A stretch of 64,000 nt of DNA from Flammula alnicola (taxonomy: Eukaryota; Basidiomycota; Agaricomycetes; Agaricales; Strophariaceae): the NCBI GenBank assembly GCA_015499995.1, contig JADNRV010000042.1, forward strand, positions 186,001-250,000, in the 5' to 3' direction. The translations under genes were made by a program, and so were the position numbers. Of the stretch, positions 23,937 to 37,067 are shown piece by piece. Every line of letters begins with the position of its first letter. Positions within the stretch are counted from its first letter, which is position 1. The notes below the pieces were generated by a model, which made no database searches, was not told the origin of the DNA, and saw only the letters and a list, made by a program, of their open reading frames with translations.

Positions 23937-24124
23937 ACAGCTCGAGACCCAAATGAACGAGGTATGACAGGAGGTTTGATCAGCGCTGACCACAATCCAG
24001 GAAAGGTTGGAAGAAATGTGTCATGGAGAGCACTCCATAACCCAATTCTTCTAATGTTTCATGGATCTTGAGTGCTGCTGATCAAACCCTCAGTCATACC
24101 GTGTTCATCTGGGTCTCGGGCTGT
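23937..24124. mobile_element. 188-bp MITE with ~50-bp inverted repeats
   Basis: The left end ACAGCTCGAGACCCAAATGA matches the reverse complement of the right end ACAGCCCGAGACCCAGATGA, and similarity continues inward for about 50 bp (GGTATGAC, GGTTTGATCAGC). TA follows the right end but CA/AC precedes the left, so a TA target duplication is possible only if one base has changed. No coding. Confidence 0.7.
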
Positions 24125-24765
24125 AGGGAAATAGTTGATGAGTCCCCCCCTATATAAGTTGTCTGCCCAGATATAAATAAACACTTGCACATGTTACAAT
24201 AGGCTTCTTTCTATGTCATGGACAACTGCTGCATCTCCTGACCATTGTGTGCATTGCGGGCCGGCGTCACGGCTGACTGGTAGTGCATGTCGGACCGGCA
24301 GTTTTCGCAGAACTGCCACTGCTTGTCGGTCCCGAGCGGGGTGCCGAGACCATTGCCGATGATTGACAGAGTGCCGGTACCGGTCCCGTACGTCGGCACC
24401 GCGATGGATCCCGAGCAAGTGCCGAACACCTCCCGAGTGGTATTGCCGACCAATTTAACTGCCGTGGGTGCTCCAGCGAATTCGCTGGGCCCGTATGATA
24501 TGTTACAATGTATATAGGCACACCTTGGTAGGTATGGTAGGCCGTCCAGCAAATTCGCTGGCCCCGTATGCTACGGTACATTGTATGCGTTCGCTACACC
24601 GTATGATACAGTACATTGTAGCTTACCTATGTGCGTCGACGTATCACTACACCACTACAAGTATTGAATCCGATAGGTGAGCACTACCTGCTATCATGCT
24701 GTGAAGCGACTAAATAATCTGCCTCAGTATCTGATACTAGTAATATCGATCCAGAAGAAGCCGTC
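24125..24765. other. Right margin of the KDZ block and upstream region of the RS gene
   Basis: The first 300 bp carry several GTGCCG/GTCGGCA motifs and may be subterminal sequence of the large element. From about 24495 three loosely repeated units of GTATGATAC-GTACATTGTA type follow (24495-24620), then unique DNA leading to the ATG at 24766. No convincing gene; minus-strand frames here are Gly/Thr-rich artefacts of the motif. Confidence 0.45.
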
Positions 24766-27700
24766 ATGTACAGGCGCTTCCCTCGTTCTCGGTCTCCTTC
24801 ACGGCGACATGTTCCGTCTGTGATTTCATTGGATAGACCTCGTTATCGTCGTTCTCGTTCTCGGTCGCCGCCACCACCACCACCTGCTCCCATAATCATA
24901 ACAGATAGTCGCCGCTCTCGTTCTCATTCGCCAGTGCGACATGCTCCATCTGTGATCATCTTGGACAGGCGTCATTCTCGTTCTCATTCTCGTTCACCAC
25001 GGTGGCCTGCTCCAGTAACACGGCGTTCTCGTTCACCACCTCCCGTCGTTCTCCATCGATCAGAAACAGATACGCCACACCGAATCATTTCAAGGCCATA
25101 CTCACGTCCTCGTCCTCGTTCACCTCGCAGAGAGCCACCAATTATCATTCCTCTTGTCGACGAACTACAATCACAATATAGTAGATCCAGATCTCCTAAC
25201 TATGATCGGCGTAGGCGTTTGTCTCCTCACCTTCCGTGGGATGGGTCATACACAGGCACCGCAATGGAGAGAACGAAGGAGTGGAGTAATTCTGTCTACC
25301 TCGAATGCGATGCTACTACTCAATCTAGCCGAAAAGCTGACGAAATAGATCTGCTTGCGGTCACCTTGGATTTTGAAACTAGCAGCATCAAGCAATCTGC
25401 GATCGAAAGACCAGCGGATATCTCTCAATGTTCTTCCTTGGATGCTAAAACATATATCTTAGCTTTCGTACTCGACACTCTTCCACGCCAGTTGTATCTT
25501 TATCTTCTCCTCTGCCTTCCTTACATGTATTTTTCTCGCGTCACTCGGATATTTGAAGAGGCGGAGATGAATATGCCACAGATCAAGCAAGGCATTCTAG
25601 AAGCGGCGATACAGCTAAAGGAACCTCTTTCCAAACCCTGGAGACTCGAACCGTCCATTGAAAATGCGCCATATAACAATCTCCAAAAGACGTGGCAAAC
25701 CTTTATTGACTTGCTTTTGCGAGAATGGAAGACTTTGAATATCATCTTGGTCCTACTCCTTTCGTGAGCTACGTATTGCTGCGATGTCTTCTCAGACTAA
25801 TGACGTCTCACAGCGCTATCCTCACAATTCTGCAAATACAGAGTGCTCCGAACGATCCGCTCACGTGATATGCGGCGTTGCTATCTATGATCTGTGCTCT
25901 CATGAGCCTTCTCTACGGGTGCATGTATATCATTCGCTTTGGAACGATGCGCAAAACGTATAAGGCAGCGGAATGGGCACACGTGAATTTTCTTCCGCCA
26001 GCGTGGTTAGCGATGGTTCTAACAGTGGTTCATTTCTAGGAAGCACGGAAAACGAGGACTGGGATTTGGTGGAATGTGTGGAGGGCATCCGTAAGTTGGA
26101 AAGAACGCCGTCCAGAACGCCATCAAAGAACGGCGGCAAACGCCGGGGCTTGTATCTCCCGCCAGAACGCTCGCATTTGTCGACGCCGTGGGTTACTTAT
26201 AGTAGGCTATTGAGGTTCTATGCGATAAATATACATACATTCAGGTCTATTCTACAGGGTTTGTGATTATTACCTCATAAATAATGTAATATACCTCAAA
26301 TCAAATTATTAACAGTAGAAAATTCAGTTTCTTACGCCTTGTGGGGTGCTTTTCAATTATTTATGGTCTGAAAGTCAGTGAAATTTATTTGGGTGATACA
26401 TAATGACTTTGAGGATACGGCAGTGTGATTTTATTTCCCGGCGAGAATGTTGAATGCATGTTGAACGCCTTGTGGCCGGTGGTCGGACTGGCTGACGGAA
26501 GTGGCGGTGCCAAATTAATCGTATGCCGAAGCGCCAGCCTACGAGCCGCGACCAGATTAGGTGAGCTTAGGTCATCTTCGGTGGTTGCCGCCGTGCAGAA
26601 CGCCGTTCTTGCACGGCGTCTTTTCCAATTCCCAGATTCTTTGAATGTGTGGGTTCTCCTCGCAATGCCAGCAACGTGGCTAGCATGGTACGCAGTTAGG
26701 GTCTTCTCTCCTTGTCTTATATAAACTTACCACCGATCTGGTTTTAGGTCAATGATATTATATGTCGTTTGCATCATGTCGTTCGTTTGGCGGACTGGAA
26801 CCACAGACGATGCAAACAAAGGGCCCATGACTCCTGATCAAGCATTGGCCGCTCGCATTGTCGTTACAGTCGTTCTATCCCTAGGCATCATCTATTTCGT
26901 TTTGATCACAGCCACGCTGAGACGCTACGGCGAGATGATGGACCGTGCTTGGCATCAACGGATTCTGGGCTGGATTGGCGACACCGTCAAGGACGCGTAC
27001 ACTGGTACCCCGCAACTCGTGGCTCCATATACGCCGGCTTATCATCGTCCGCCCACGGCCACCTCTATACACCCTCCAGCACCTCCGTCACCCGGGCCGC
27101 CTGCATCGCAACTCGGAGTGCGCGCCGCTGAAGCTCCCGCCAGAGCTGACCCAGGGCCCAAGATGTCGATGTTGTTTAAGGCTAATGCAGCGAGTAATCG
27201 TGACATACCCCGTGAGATCTCGACTGTGAGCGTTCCAGGGGTGGCCGACGACCACGGCGCTATTTCAGAGAAGGGACTCCTCTCGACCGCACTATCTCCA
27301 GAACCTCGTATTCGCTCTATTAAGATGGTCGAGTTGTTGGCTTTGCATATCGACAGCTACGTCTCGAAGCCAGATAACATGACGAAGTACGAACATGATC
27401 TCAGAACTTGTCATTTGTCGCAAGAGCAATTGCAATCATTAAAAATGGTCAGCGATTCTCTGTGAAACGGTGTTCAAAGGTTCATGGCTGATATTGTGAT
27501 TTCTCGGATCGTAGGAGTTGCTATCTGCTTGGGATGATGACCATCCACGGAGCATTCTACCGACCCTTCAACGTTGGAACCAAAGTTTCTTTTATGAAAA
27601 CGGAGGTCAAATCGCTCTCTGTGAAGAATATGGTTCTCAATTATCCAACTACGCCATTTTCCACTTCTCTACGAGCGATCCACTTCCGCGAGACGACGAC

Positions 27701-27997
27701 CGGTACGATTCTGTTCCAGAAAGGTTGCACCGACTGGATATCTGGTCGTCGACAAATCCAACGAATCCTGATGCTGAAATCAAGAAGATATCATTACTCT
27801 TTGGCAACACGGAAATCTTTGATGGCTTGCGTGAAGCCAGACAAGATGACTTGGTCGATGCTGGGCCATCTTCGCTGTTCGGGAACACTGCTTTCGAGCC
27901 CATCTTGACGAAACTTGACTATCGCATAAACCAATGCTCTCTGCAACAGTCACAAAAGCCGTCCACGCTACAACATGATACCCAAGAGGTTGGTTAA
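24766..27997 (+). pseudogene. RS-rich multi-membrane-span protein, broken by a stop and an insertion
   Basis: Exons: 24766-25763, 25814-25982, 26040-26081 continued at 26653-26687, 26748-27447 and 27515-27997. The N-terminus is Arg/Ser-rich (SRSRSPPPPPP repeats), followed by WDGSYTGTAMERTKEWSNSV, DLLAVTLDFETSSIKQ, LDTLPRQLYLYLLLCLPYMY and SRVTRIFEEAEMNMPQIKQ. Four or more hydrophobic segments follow (LNIILVLLLSAILTILQI, ALLSMICALMSLLYGCMYII, VLLAMPATWLAW/MILYVV, VVLSLGIIYFVLITATL). The family is a conserved uncharacterised agaricomycete membrane protein (recognised from memory). TGA at 25866-25868 replaces an expected Arg codon (PLT-stop-YAALL). The insertion 26082-26642 splits an exon inside WWNVWVLLAM. 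Otherwise splicing is intact to the TAA, so inactivation is recent. Confidence 0.85.
26082..26642. mobile_element. 561-bp non-autonomous element with 10-bp target duplication
   Basis: GAATGTGTGG is duplicated at 26072-26081 and 26643-26652. The ends are diverged inverted repeats (shared TTGGAAA, ACGCCGT and AAGAACG blocks within the first ~45 bp). Removing it with one duplicate restores the exon reading WWNVWVLLAM. A 9-10 bp duplication suggests a Mutator-like element, although 8 bp plus chance identity (hAT) is possible. No product is encoded. Confidence 0.8.
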
Positions 27998-30744
27998 TAC
28001 CTTATCTAAAGCAGTGGTAATCTCATACAAAGTACACGACGCTATTTACTTATGGTGAATCACGGGTTACTCGCCCACACCAATGTGTATCTCCTATGTA
28101 TATACTGTATCTACACTAAGAACTGTCCAGGTATTTTGTTTACATTTCCTATTCCACATACCCACAACCATCGAACATTGTTGAATGTCGAATGAGTTGG
28201 GTTGGAGTTAGGTCGCGATGATCCCCTAATCACAAATGAAGGGTTTTAGCGTCCAAAAAGCAGATTATCATCAGTTGCCTTAGACTGTGGTTAAAGCTCG
28301 TTGGGATATATTATCGGCGCGGGTTCTGTACGGCAGCGCCAAAGGCACCAGAGATGCGTCGATGAGCAGGCACATAAGACGTGGGCATGCGCGGCAGCGC
28401 CTTTGTACCGGACGCGTATTGATCAGTCTTCCTGTAGCCACCGAACTCTCGTACATAGCGAGGCGGTTACTTGACAGAAATGATGTTAAACATGTCCTCT
28501 GTAATATTGTTCACCTTGTCAGAAATTATTTCCGGATTATTTATGTGTTGGACGAGAGTCACCTCATTCTCTGGCATGCGATGCAGGATGGTATAGGGGA
28601 GTGCCTGACTCGAAATTAAATTTTAGGACGCCATTTTTTGCAAGCTCAGCACCTTTTTTCGTGCTTCGTTCAGCAATTCATCGACTCAGTGAAAATCGAC
28701 CGGCATCCCACGTTCAGTTTCGCCCCCGACTCAAGAAGGAGGCTTGCTTATCTACATGAGGGTTTATATTCACCACTAGCTGCTATATGCTCATGAACCA
28801 TTGAACTGGCAATTGTACGCGTATAGCGGCAACCGCAACTCTGGTCGAGAATCAACGTCCAATAGGATCCTGTGTATCTGAATTGATGATTTGGCTTGAG
28901 AATGTCTTTGACCGAAATATTGTCACTGATGCGGCTCTGTTGTTCACGTGGAACATAACAAGTAGTAGTGTTCACATATTTTAACTTGGACATGCGAAGC
29001 ACCGATGGACTTCATAGTATTCTGAAGATTTGGTACCCCTCCCAGTGTTCAACGTTCAAGTCCGAGTCTACCAACTCCCATGGCCATGAATAGCAAGGGG
29101 AAGCGCTATAATTATCCAATCCTGCTCACGCACTTGTCGTTGGAACATCGGCATATGACTGGGAATTAGGTTTGCCGGTTCCTCAAGGACTATTTCGAGC
29201 GCGAGGCGTACTCGCGATGACAAGCTTCATGGCACATTTAAGAAACCGTTGGCTATTCTTGGATGGACAGTGGGAAGTTTTAATTAGACTCTTAGACTCA
29301 AAGCGCGTCTATTTTTTCTGCGAGCTATTCTTATGTTACCCCTCCTCCGTTCCTCGCTAGTCCTCACTCCTTGTGCGAGCGTGGGAATGGCCGATCTCGA
29401 CTCGTTGTATGCGATTACACCTTTGTCACTCCACCATTCAGTCCATACCTTCTTATCCTTCGCACACTCGCTTATGATCCATTCGATCGGATTTGTTTTT
29501 TTTGGGATTTTTAGGCGACAGTGGGTGAACTTGGAAATCAGAGCTATAGGACGTCACTCAAAATGTTTTCGTATTCTCACAGCGCCGACCAATGCATGCT
29601 TATCTCCTGCAACCGCCTCCGAGGTACACATTCTGAAATATGAATAACTCATCGAGGAAGGGACCACGTGGAAAATCTCAGGCCCCGGTGTTCAGCAATC
29701 GGCTAATGCGCATTCACTGACGATAGGCGGGACAACCCCTTCGGGTATGCCTTTTCTTGCTTCAAGGAAACATCTCGGGCCCATTTTCTCTTGCAGCCTC
29801 CTAGCATCTGGTAAATTCTCTGGCTCTTTGCTGCGCCTCAACAAAAAATATCTCTGGGCTGTCTTACAGCCTCCGAGGGCTTGGTAATTTCTCTGGGTGT
29901 TTTTCTTCGAGAATGCGATATCTAGCGCTGGTGCAATCCAGGTAGACCGCTCTCGGGCTGGCAGGCAATAGGAAAGGCAGAGCCGCGCGGATAGCGTCAC
30001 AGGCAAGAGGTGGTTGTGCACAGCCACTCACCCGTATCTAATCTAATCTATGCGATCCGCCAGCACCACAGCGCCCGCCTTTCTCTTGCAACCGTCGAGT
30101 ATCTAGTAATTTCCCTGCGGCTGGGACTCACCCAAAAATATATGCCACCCGACTTGCTTCTGCAGCCTCCAAGGCATTGGTAATTGATAACGTCAACTTG
30201 AATTACTCTGGATCCTTGATGGAACTCGGACGATGCTTTGACGCAGGAACCCGCATCCGGGATGCTATGAAGCCGTATGCTCCTCCTCAATCATGCGTCG
30301 ACTTTCATCTTTTGAATCTAATTTGGTGTCCATGATTTTATTAGTGACATGGACTTGTCAGTATTTGTGGATTTACCAAATATTCATTTGTTTCTTTGTT
30401 GGAACTTGGACATGAGCATGTTGTCCGACACCATCTACAAAAAATGATTCCGAACGCACAAAAATCATTTCTCGCTAACAGGATCGAAGGCTAGATCCAT
30501 GACCCTCCCGTATCCATCTTACAGTCTCGGAACTTAGCTGATCAATATTTGATCCCCGCGCCCCCAACGTGCAGTTATAGAATGAACAGTGACTGATGAG
30601 TTTGCGAAACGTCCACGTTTATAATTGACATCGCGATTCCCACTCGGCTTCTACGTTCTGCCTCGTGCGGCAGATCCAATATGGGCACCTCACTCGGAAG
30701 TGCCAGTGGATGGCTTTGCGCTCGCGTTCTTAGTTGGCTACAGA

Positions 30745-31188
30745 CACGGCGGACATTCAACTGTCAAGTCGGCCGACCGGTTGTCCTGTTAAGTCATACA
30801 GAGGTTACCGGCAAGTCATAACCTGTCATGACACAGGTTGACTTGCCGGTCACAGTGGCCGATGTCACGCTCTTTCTTTTTTTTTTAATGTTCTCGCCTC
30901 ATATTCTGCGTATTTAATAGTACTCATGTGTCGTGTTTATTCGAATTCATTCCCTCACTATCAATCTACGTATTGTCTTCGCCACTATTTGAATTCGCTT
31001 TAATCTAACGTTAGCAACTAACAAACATAAGTATGAGGCGAGAACATTTTAAAAAAAGAAAAAGCGTGACATCGGCCACTGTGACCGGCAAGTCAACCTG
31101 TGTCATGACAGGTTATGACTTGCCGGTAACCTCTGTATGACTTAACAGGACAACCGGTCGGCCGACTTGACAGTTGAATGTCCGCCGT
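30745..31188. mobile_element. 444-bp MITE-like inverted repeat in arm A
   Basis: About 145 bp at the left (starting CACGGCGGACATTCAACTGT) is repeated as the reverse complement at the right, including GGCCGACCGGTTGTCC, ATGACACAGGTTGACTTGCC and a T-rich/A-rich inner edge. The AT-rich core of ~150 bp is unique. No clear target duplication was found. The whole region is missing from arm B, so it inserted after the duplication or was lost from B. Confidence 0.8.
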
Positions 31189-32065
31189 GAGAGCAATGAC
31201 CTCCGTCACTTATCTCGAAATTTTACATCGACCTGCATTACGCTGGAAAGAAAATGAAGTCGACTTGCACCTCTGTTGTGTCGTTTTCTTCTTCTTTGAA
31301 TTTCGCAAGCTACTGGCAGCGACACATTTACTTCTGTGATTCTATCATAAAGGACACCAGGACGGCTTAAGACTCTCGTGGAGTTTTGACCTCCGGAAAG
31401 CAAGACGTGTGAGCTACCGGCTCGGGGTTCGATGTACATTTGACATCTTCGGAAACCGGAATACCTTTAGCTTGGTGCTCACCTACGTGCACACTCTGTA
31501 GGCGCGCCGACGCCCGTAGAAGAGTCAGGCATCTAATGGGCTGTCCATGTCGGGACTCGTCTACCACTACCTCGATGAGCATTGAATATTGAGCAACAAG
31601 GCGAAAGGCAGTAGCGACCTACACGGGCCAGGCATCCATAGAGCCTTACACGCCAGTCGGTCCACCGAACTGTTGGAAATAAATTTATAATTACTAGACG
31701 GGCTTGCCGAGGACTTGGTGTTTTTAAGGATGTCCAACCCCGACATCAACTGCCGAGAGGTATTTTTCAAAGCGTTTCGAGGTTGGATGTCCATATTTAC
31801 ATAAAACGATAGTCTGGATGAATGCAACCATCCCAGGATTGTGGTCCGAGTGGGTCCAAAATTAGATAACCAAAAATATATCGCGTCCAAAATTAGTGGT
31901 CTAATATTAGTCGTGGTGGTAGACCGTTCGCTTGGGACAAGCATTTACTACCCCGACAAATTTTGATGAGTGAAAGTTGAATCCAGGCAAAGGGTTTGTG
32001 TCAGGTTTGCGCACACCTACATGTTCAGAGTGGATCGCTCAGCACCAAATCTCTCACCGAAAAGG

Positions 32066-32073
32066 TATAAAAG
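32066..32073 (+). promoter_or_regulatory. TATA box of peroxidase A
   Basis: TATAAAAG lies 63 bp upstream of the ATG at 32136, within GAAAAGGTATAAAAG. The same element is conserved upstream of the copy in arm B. Confidence 0.7.
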
Positions 32074-32135
32074 TAAGTCCATTTCTTGTTGTTGCAGTCA
32101 AGGCAGCCCTTGTCTCCTACTCGAGTACATCTCCA

Positions 32136-33870
<1,735 letters not shown>

Positions 33871-34301
33871 ATTATATTGCGAGCTCGCCCATGAGAAGCG
33901 ATTTCACCATAACCAATTTCAATTCTTTGTTGTCTATCTCCTAACTCGTATCTGTCTTCGCGTACCTATATATATTGGCCTGAATATATCGTCTTTTTTC
34001 TGCATTTCGGGCATGCATTTATTTCATCCTTCTGGCGATCCGTAACCCTTCCCTTCATTTCTTGCCTGATTCTGTCTCGGCATAACATTTAGCTCTTGCA
34101 ACTCTGCTCCTCCACACTGATTGGAAACTCGAATGGATCTGCTTCCATGTTCCTGGCCTCAATGCGCTTATCCATCGGTATTGCATCCGTAGCTGGGACA
34201 GTCGCCATTTTTGCTCGTGGGACTCCAGAATTGACATTGACACTTTTTGTCAATACTTCCCATTTTAAAACTTTTACGTCGCCGATAAGCAGAAAGAAGT
34301 C

Positions 34302-34658
34302 ATGACAGAACACCGAAAAGGAACTGACATTAAGAGAGGATCGGATGGGCATATCGACGTTACACGCATAGGCCGAGTCACTAAACACATGTCTTCGTCT
34401 TTTCGCATTACAAGGAGCAGATCCACTTTACGGCTGAGGTCATTTACAGACCAGATAGCTGAGCTGTTCTCTACCTATGTGAACGCGGAGGCTTATAGGG
34501 ATACCCTTCAACAACAGATGGGTCCACGTAAGTATTTTCGATCATTGTTGATAAGAACATCACTCACCAATCATACATAAATTCTAGGAGACTATATGGC
34601 CACGATTGATAACCATGAGCGGCAGGATGTAGTTGCTTCGGACCAATTAGTTGCTTAA
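34302..34658 (+). CDS. Possible small gene, unrecognised
   Basis: An open frame MTEHRKGTDIKRGSDGHIDV continues through SFTDQIAELFSTYVNAEAYR, and a GTAAGT...TCTAG intron (about 34529-34587) joins GDYMATIDNHERQDVVASDQ before TAA. About 95-100 residues. It lies just inside the arm A boundary. No homology is recognised, and chance cannot be excluded. Confidence 0.22.
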
Positions 34659-34659
34659 T

Positions 34660-36458
34660 CAGGCTACCGGAGATGAACGACGATTTGCCTGAGATGTGTT
34701 GGCCTCCAGTTACCTTCAAGAAGATTGCCCACAACGCTTCGAATGCACCGGCGAACATAGGTGAGTTGTCCGGCGCAGCAGTAGATCGTCTGGAAGAATA
34801 TCCCTACATTCGTCACACTTAGAAATGACTGATCATAATAGACGACCAGCCCCAGCTCGCGCCAACTGCGGACTGTCAAATAGGGGTCAATCCAATGCGG
34901 ATCCGCAACCATGACATGAGAGCCTCCGATATCCTTCTATCGCACAGCAAGTCGTTCATGCAAGCGGGCCAATCTGAAATAGAGGGAAGGATAAGACCCG
35001 CGACCCCGATACCAAAGATGGGACTGCAAATCAACATGGTAAATTTTACTGGCAGCCCAGAGCAGGGATAATCGACCGCTCCGACGCCGATGCCGTAGAG
35101 CCAGCAAAGCTCCGGATCCAGACAACACCAGGCCAAAGGTATGTAGCTGTAATCCTTTCTTGAGTGGAGACATCTGACGATGGCAGGCATAGGCCTCGGA
35201 AGGCGACGGTGGCACGGGTTGAACTTTGAACGGCCAGCTGCGACGCTTTCAACTCAGGACGCACAGAACTCGAAAACGGCACGAAGAACACGAACGACGT
35301 ACCTCCGCCACCGATATCGACAAGAAACGAGCAACGGCAGGTGAAGAGGTAGAAGGGCTCGGCACAGGTAGCTTCTCTGTCATCTTCTTCCTCAGGGTTG
35401 CCGTGCTTATCGTCTCGCTCACCAGCCTCCTCAGCGTCATCCTGGTCCCGCGAACATCGTCTCCGCCTAGCAGATTTCCACAATCGCTCATGACATCGGT
35501 AGAGCCCATCCCCACGCCATGGCAGGCAATGCATGCGCACTCAACCTTCGACAGCAAATTTCGCCAGGAATGGGTGTGCACCGCGGGCTCGACCCTCGTT
35601 ATCAGGACATACGGCAGAGGGTGAGTCATTTTCTGAATAATGTGAAGAGTTGAACTGAACTTATACAAGGATGGACGGAGGAGAAATTTTGATTAGACAT
35701 GAATGCATGAATGTTCACGATCGCGAATAGTGCTGATCACCGAGATAGATCTCGACCTCTTTTCGCCCGTTCCCGTCGTCGTCAGTAGAGAGAGCGAGAT
35801 CACATAGGAGATTCGTTGTCGTTGGCAGTGATAGAAAACAGTTGTCGATGTGGGTTGTATTTATACCGGTTAACGATGAGCGAACTGACAGACACCTCTC
35901 TGAGCGTTTGAATGCAAAAAATTCGGTGACGGATGCCGCCGAGCTATATGACCATGAGACCGTGTGAATTTCGGCTGGGCCGCATTTCTGACGGCCATTC
36001 ACTTCAACTCCGAGCGCGCTGCGCGCCTCTCAGGTCTCAACGTCAACGTTCAATGCTCAACATCCTTCAGTTTAATGTGCAGAATGAAATTACCTTAGCA
36101 TGGATGCGAAAGCGCAGTTAATCCACAGAAATCACAATACTTCCCCAAATGAATCAAGGTTCAGCCATAATGATATAACCTCGGGCCAACGTCGAGTCTA
36201 GCGATAAACGCTAGTGACATCTGCAAAGTTGGAAGGTTGACCTCATGGGCCATGGCCTCTGAATATATTCCTACTGACATATACGATAGCCTAGGTTTAC
36301 GAGATCCTAATGACAAAAAAGAATGCTTTTATTGTAAAACCTGTATTCGAATTGTTACATATCTATACGTCTTCAGCGACCCTAAGGCGCAGCTTCCCGA
36401 TAATAAATTATCTACTCATACTTATCGCAACACGAAACCTCTAGCATGAGATTGAGCT
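34660..36458. other. Decayed minus-strand coding remnants, unrecognised
   Basis: Minus-strand fragments such as MSPLKKGLQLHTFGLVL, GLILPSISDWPACMNDLL and a hydrophilic acidic part near 35300-35450 have protein-like composition but do not join into one frame. Related fragments recur on the minus strand at 38100-38640 (LSLKRGLRLHTQSF, GLILPSIADFVKEL). From 35650 to 36458 nothing convincing is seen. Confidence 0.35.
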
Positions 36459-37067
36459 TTACATTGGGTTCTGTGCATTAGGGCCTATCTGAGCCGCAAT
36501 GCTGTTAGGAGCATATGCAGCACCAAGGTCTGCGGCTAGGTCAGCGGTCATTGGAAAATGGGCCCATGCGGATATTGCTTTATCGTTAGGTTCAGTGAGC
36601 AGTTTGATATCCTCCCCGCCCAAACTTTGAATGTCTGCGGGAATAGCCCAATAGCATCCACGAAGCAGATTATCCGCAGTTGCCTGTGGTTGAAGCGCAT
36701 TTCGATATTTCCTTTCCTCTTCGCAGATCGCATTCCAAAAATTTTCATCGATATACGGGCCGTTTCTCAAACTGGGATCGATATTTTCCACTATGCAACC
36801 TGAAAATTGAGCGATCAACCGAGCAAACGCCACCGGATAGATGCGTCCTGGAATTCTGCGGGTCGTTGCAGGATCAGTGAACACGGCTGAAAGATCCCTC
36901 AGTGTGTGATTTTGGCCTTCAATCCTACAGGCGGGCAAATCCCCTTCCTGTCCCACATATGGAAGGCGCGCTTCTCTCCTCGTGAGCGCAGTATCCCTTT
37001 CCCAGAAGGCGCGATTTTCCTGTCTGCGCTGTGACTCGGCAACAAGTTGGGCATGTGCGTTGGCCAT
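36459..37067 (-). CDS. Hypothetical protein, 202 residues
   Basis: A single open exon starts at the ATG at 37067 (MANAHAQLVAESQRRQENRA) and ends at 36459. An upstream in-frame ATG at 37142 exists, but a splice-like acceptor (GTCGGCAG) just before 37067 makes the inner start likelier. The protein is soluble, mixed alpha-helical in composition, with no signal peptide and no recognised domain. Internal segments such as GRIYPVAFARLIAQFSGCIV and IDENFWNAICEEERKYRNAL look globular. It is bounded on both sides by remnant-rich DNA. Confidence 0.5.
   Translation of the reverse strand: MANAHAQLVAESQRRQENRAFWERDTALTRREARLPYVGQEGDLPACRIEGQNHTLRDLSAVFTDPATTRRIPGRIYPVAFARLIAQFSGCIVENIDPSLRNGPYIDENFWNAICEEERKYRNALQPQATADNLLRGCYWAIPADIQSLGGEDIKLLTEPNDKAISAWAHFPMTADLAADLGAAYAPNSIAAQIGPNAQNPM

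Larger units (their letters stand above)
4500..24430. repeat. Dispersed GTGCCG(A/G) motif tracts
   Basis: Short runs of GCCGGT, GCCGAT, GTGCCG and their complements recur, for example near 5003-5045, 6225-6304, 8535-8560, 8868-8896, 9655-9690, 10420-10460, 16640-16670, 17998-18035, 18197-18215, 18833-18872, 19520-19555, 20235-20260, 20640-20700, 21235-21440, 23040-23110, 23680-23790 and 24330-24430. They fall in exons, introns and intergenic DNA and are scarce in the LTR-like inserts and outside the block. Confidence 0.75.
28000..32135. other. Arm A intergenic region
   Basis: No well-supported gene. A segment near 28440-28600 keeps a reading frame also kept in arm B (see findings). At 29780-30190 there are loosely repeated blocks (CTTGCAGCCTCC, GGTAATT, CCCAAAAATAT) occurring about twice. 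A MITE lies at 30745-31188. The last 200 bp are the peroxidase promoter. Confidence 0.5.
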
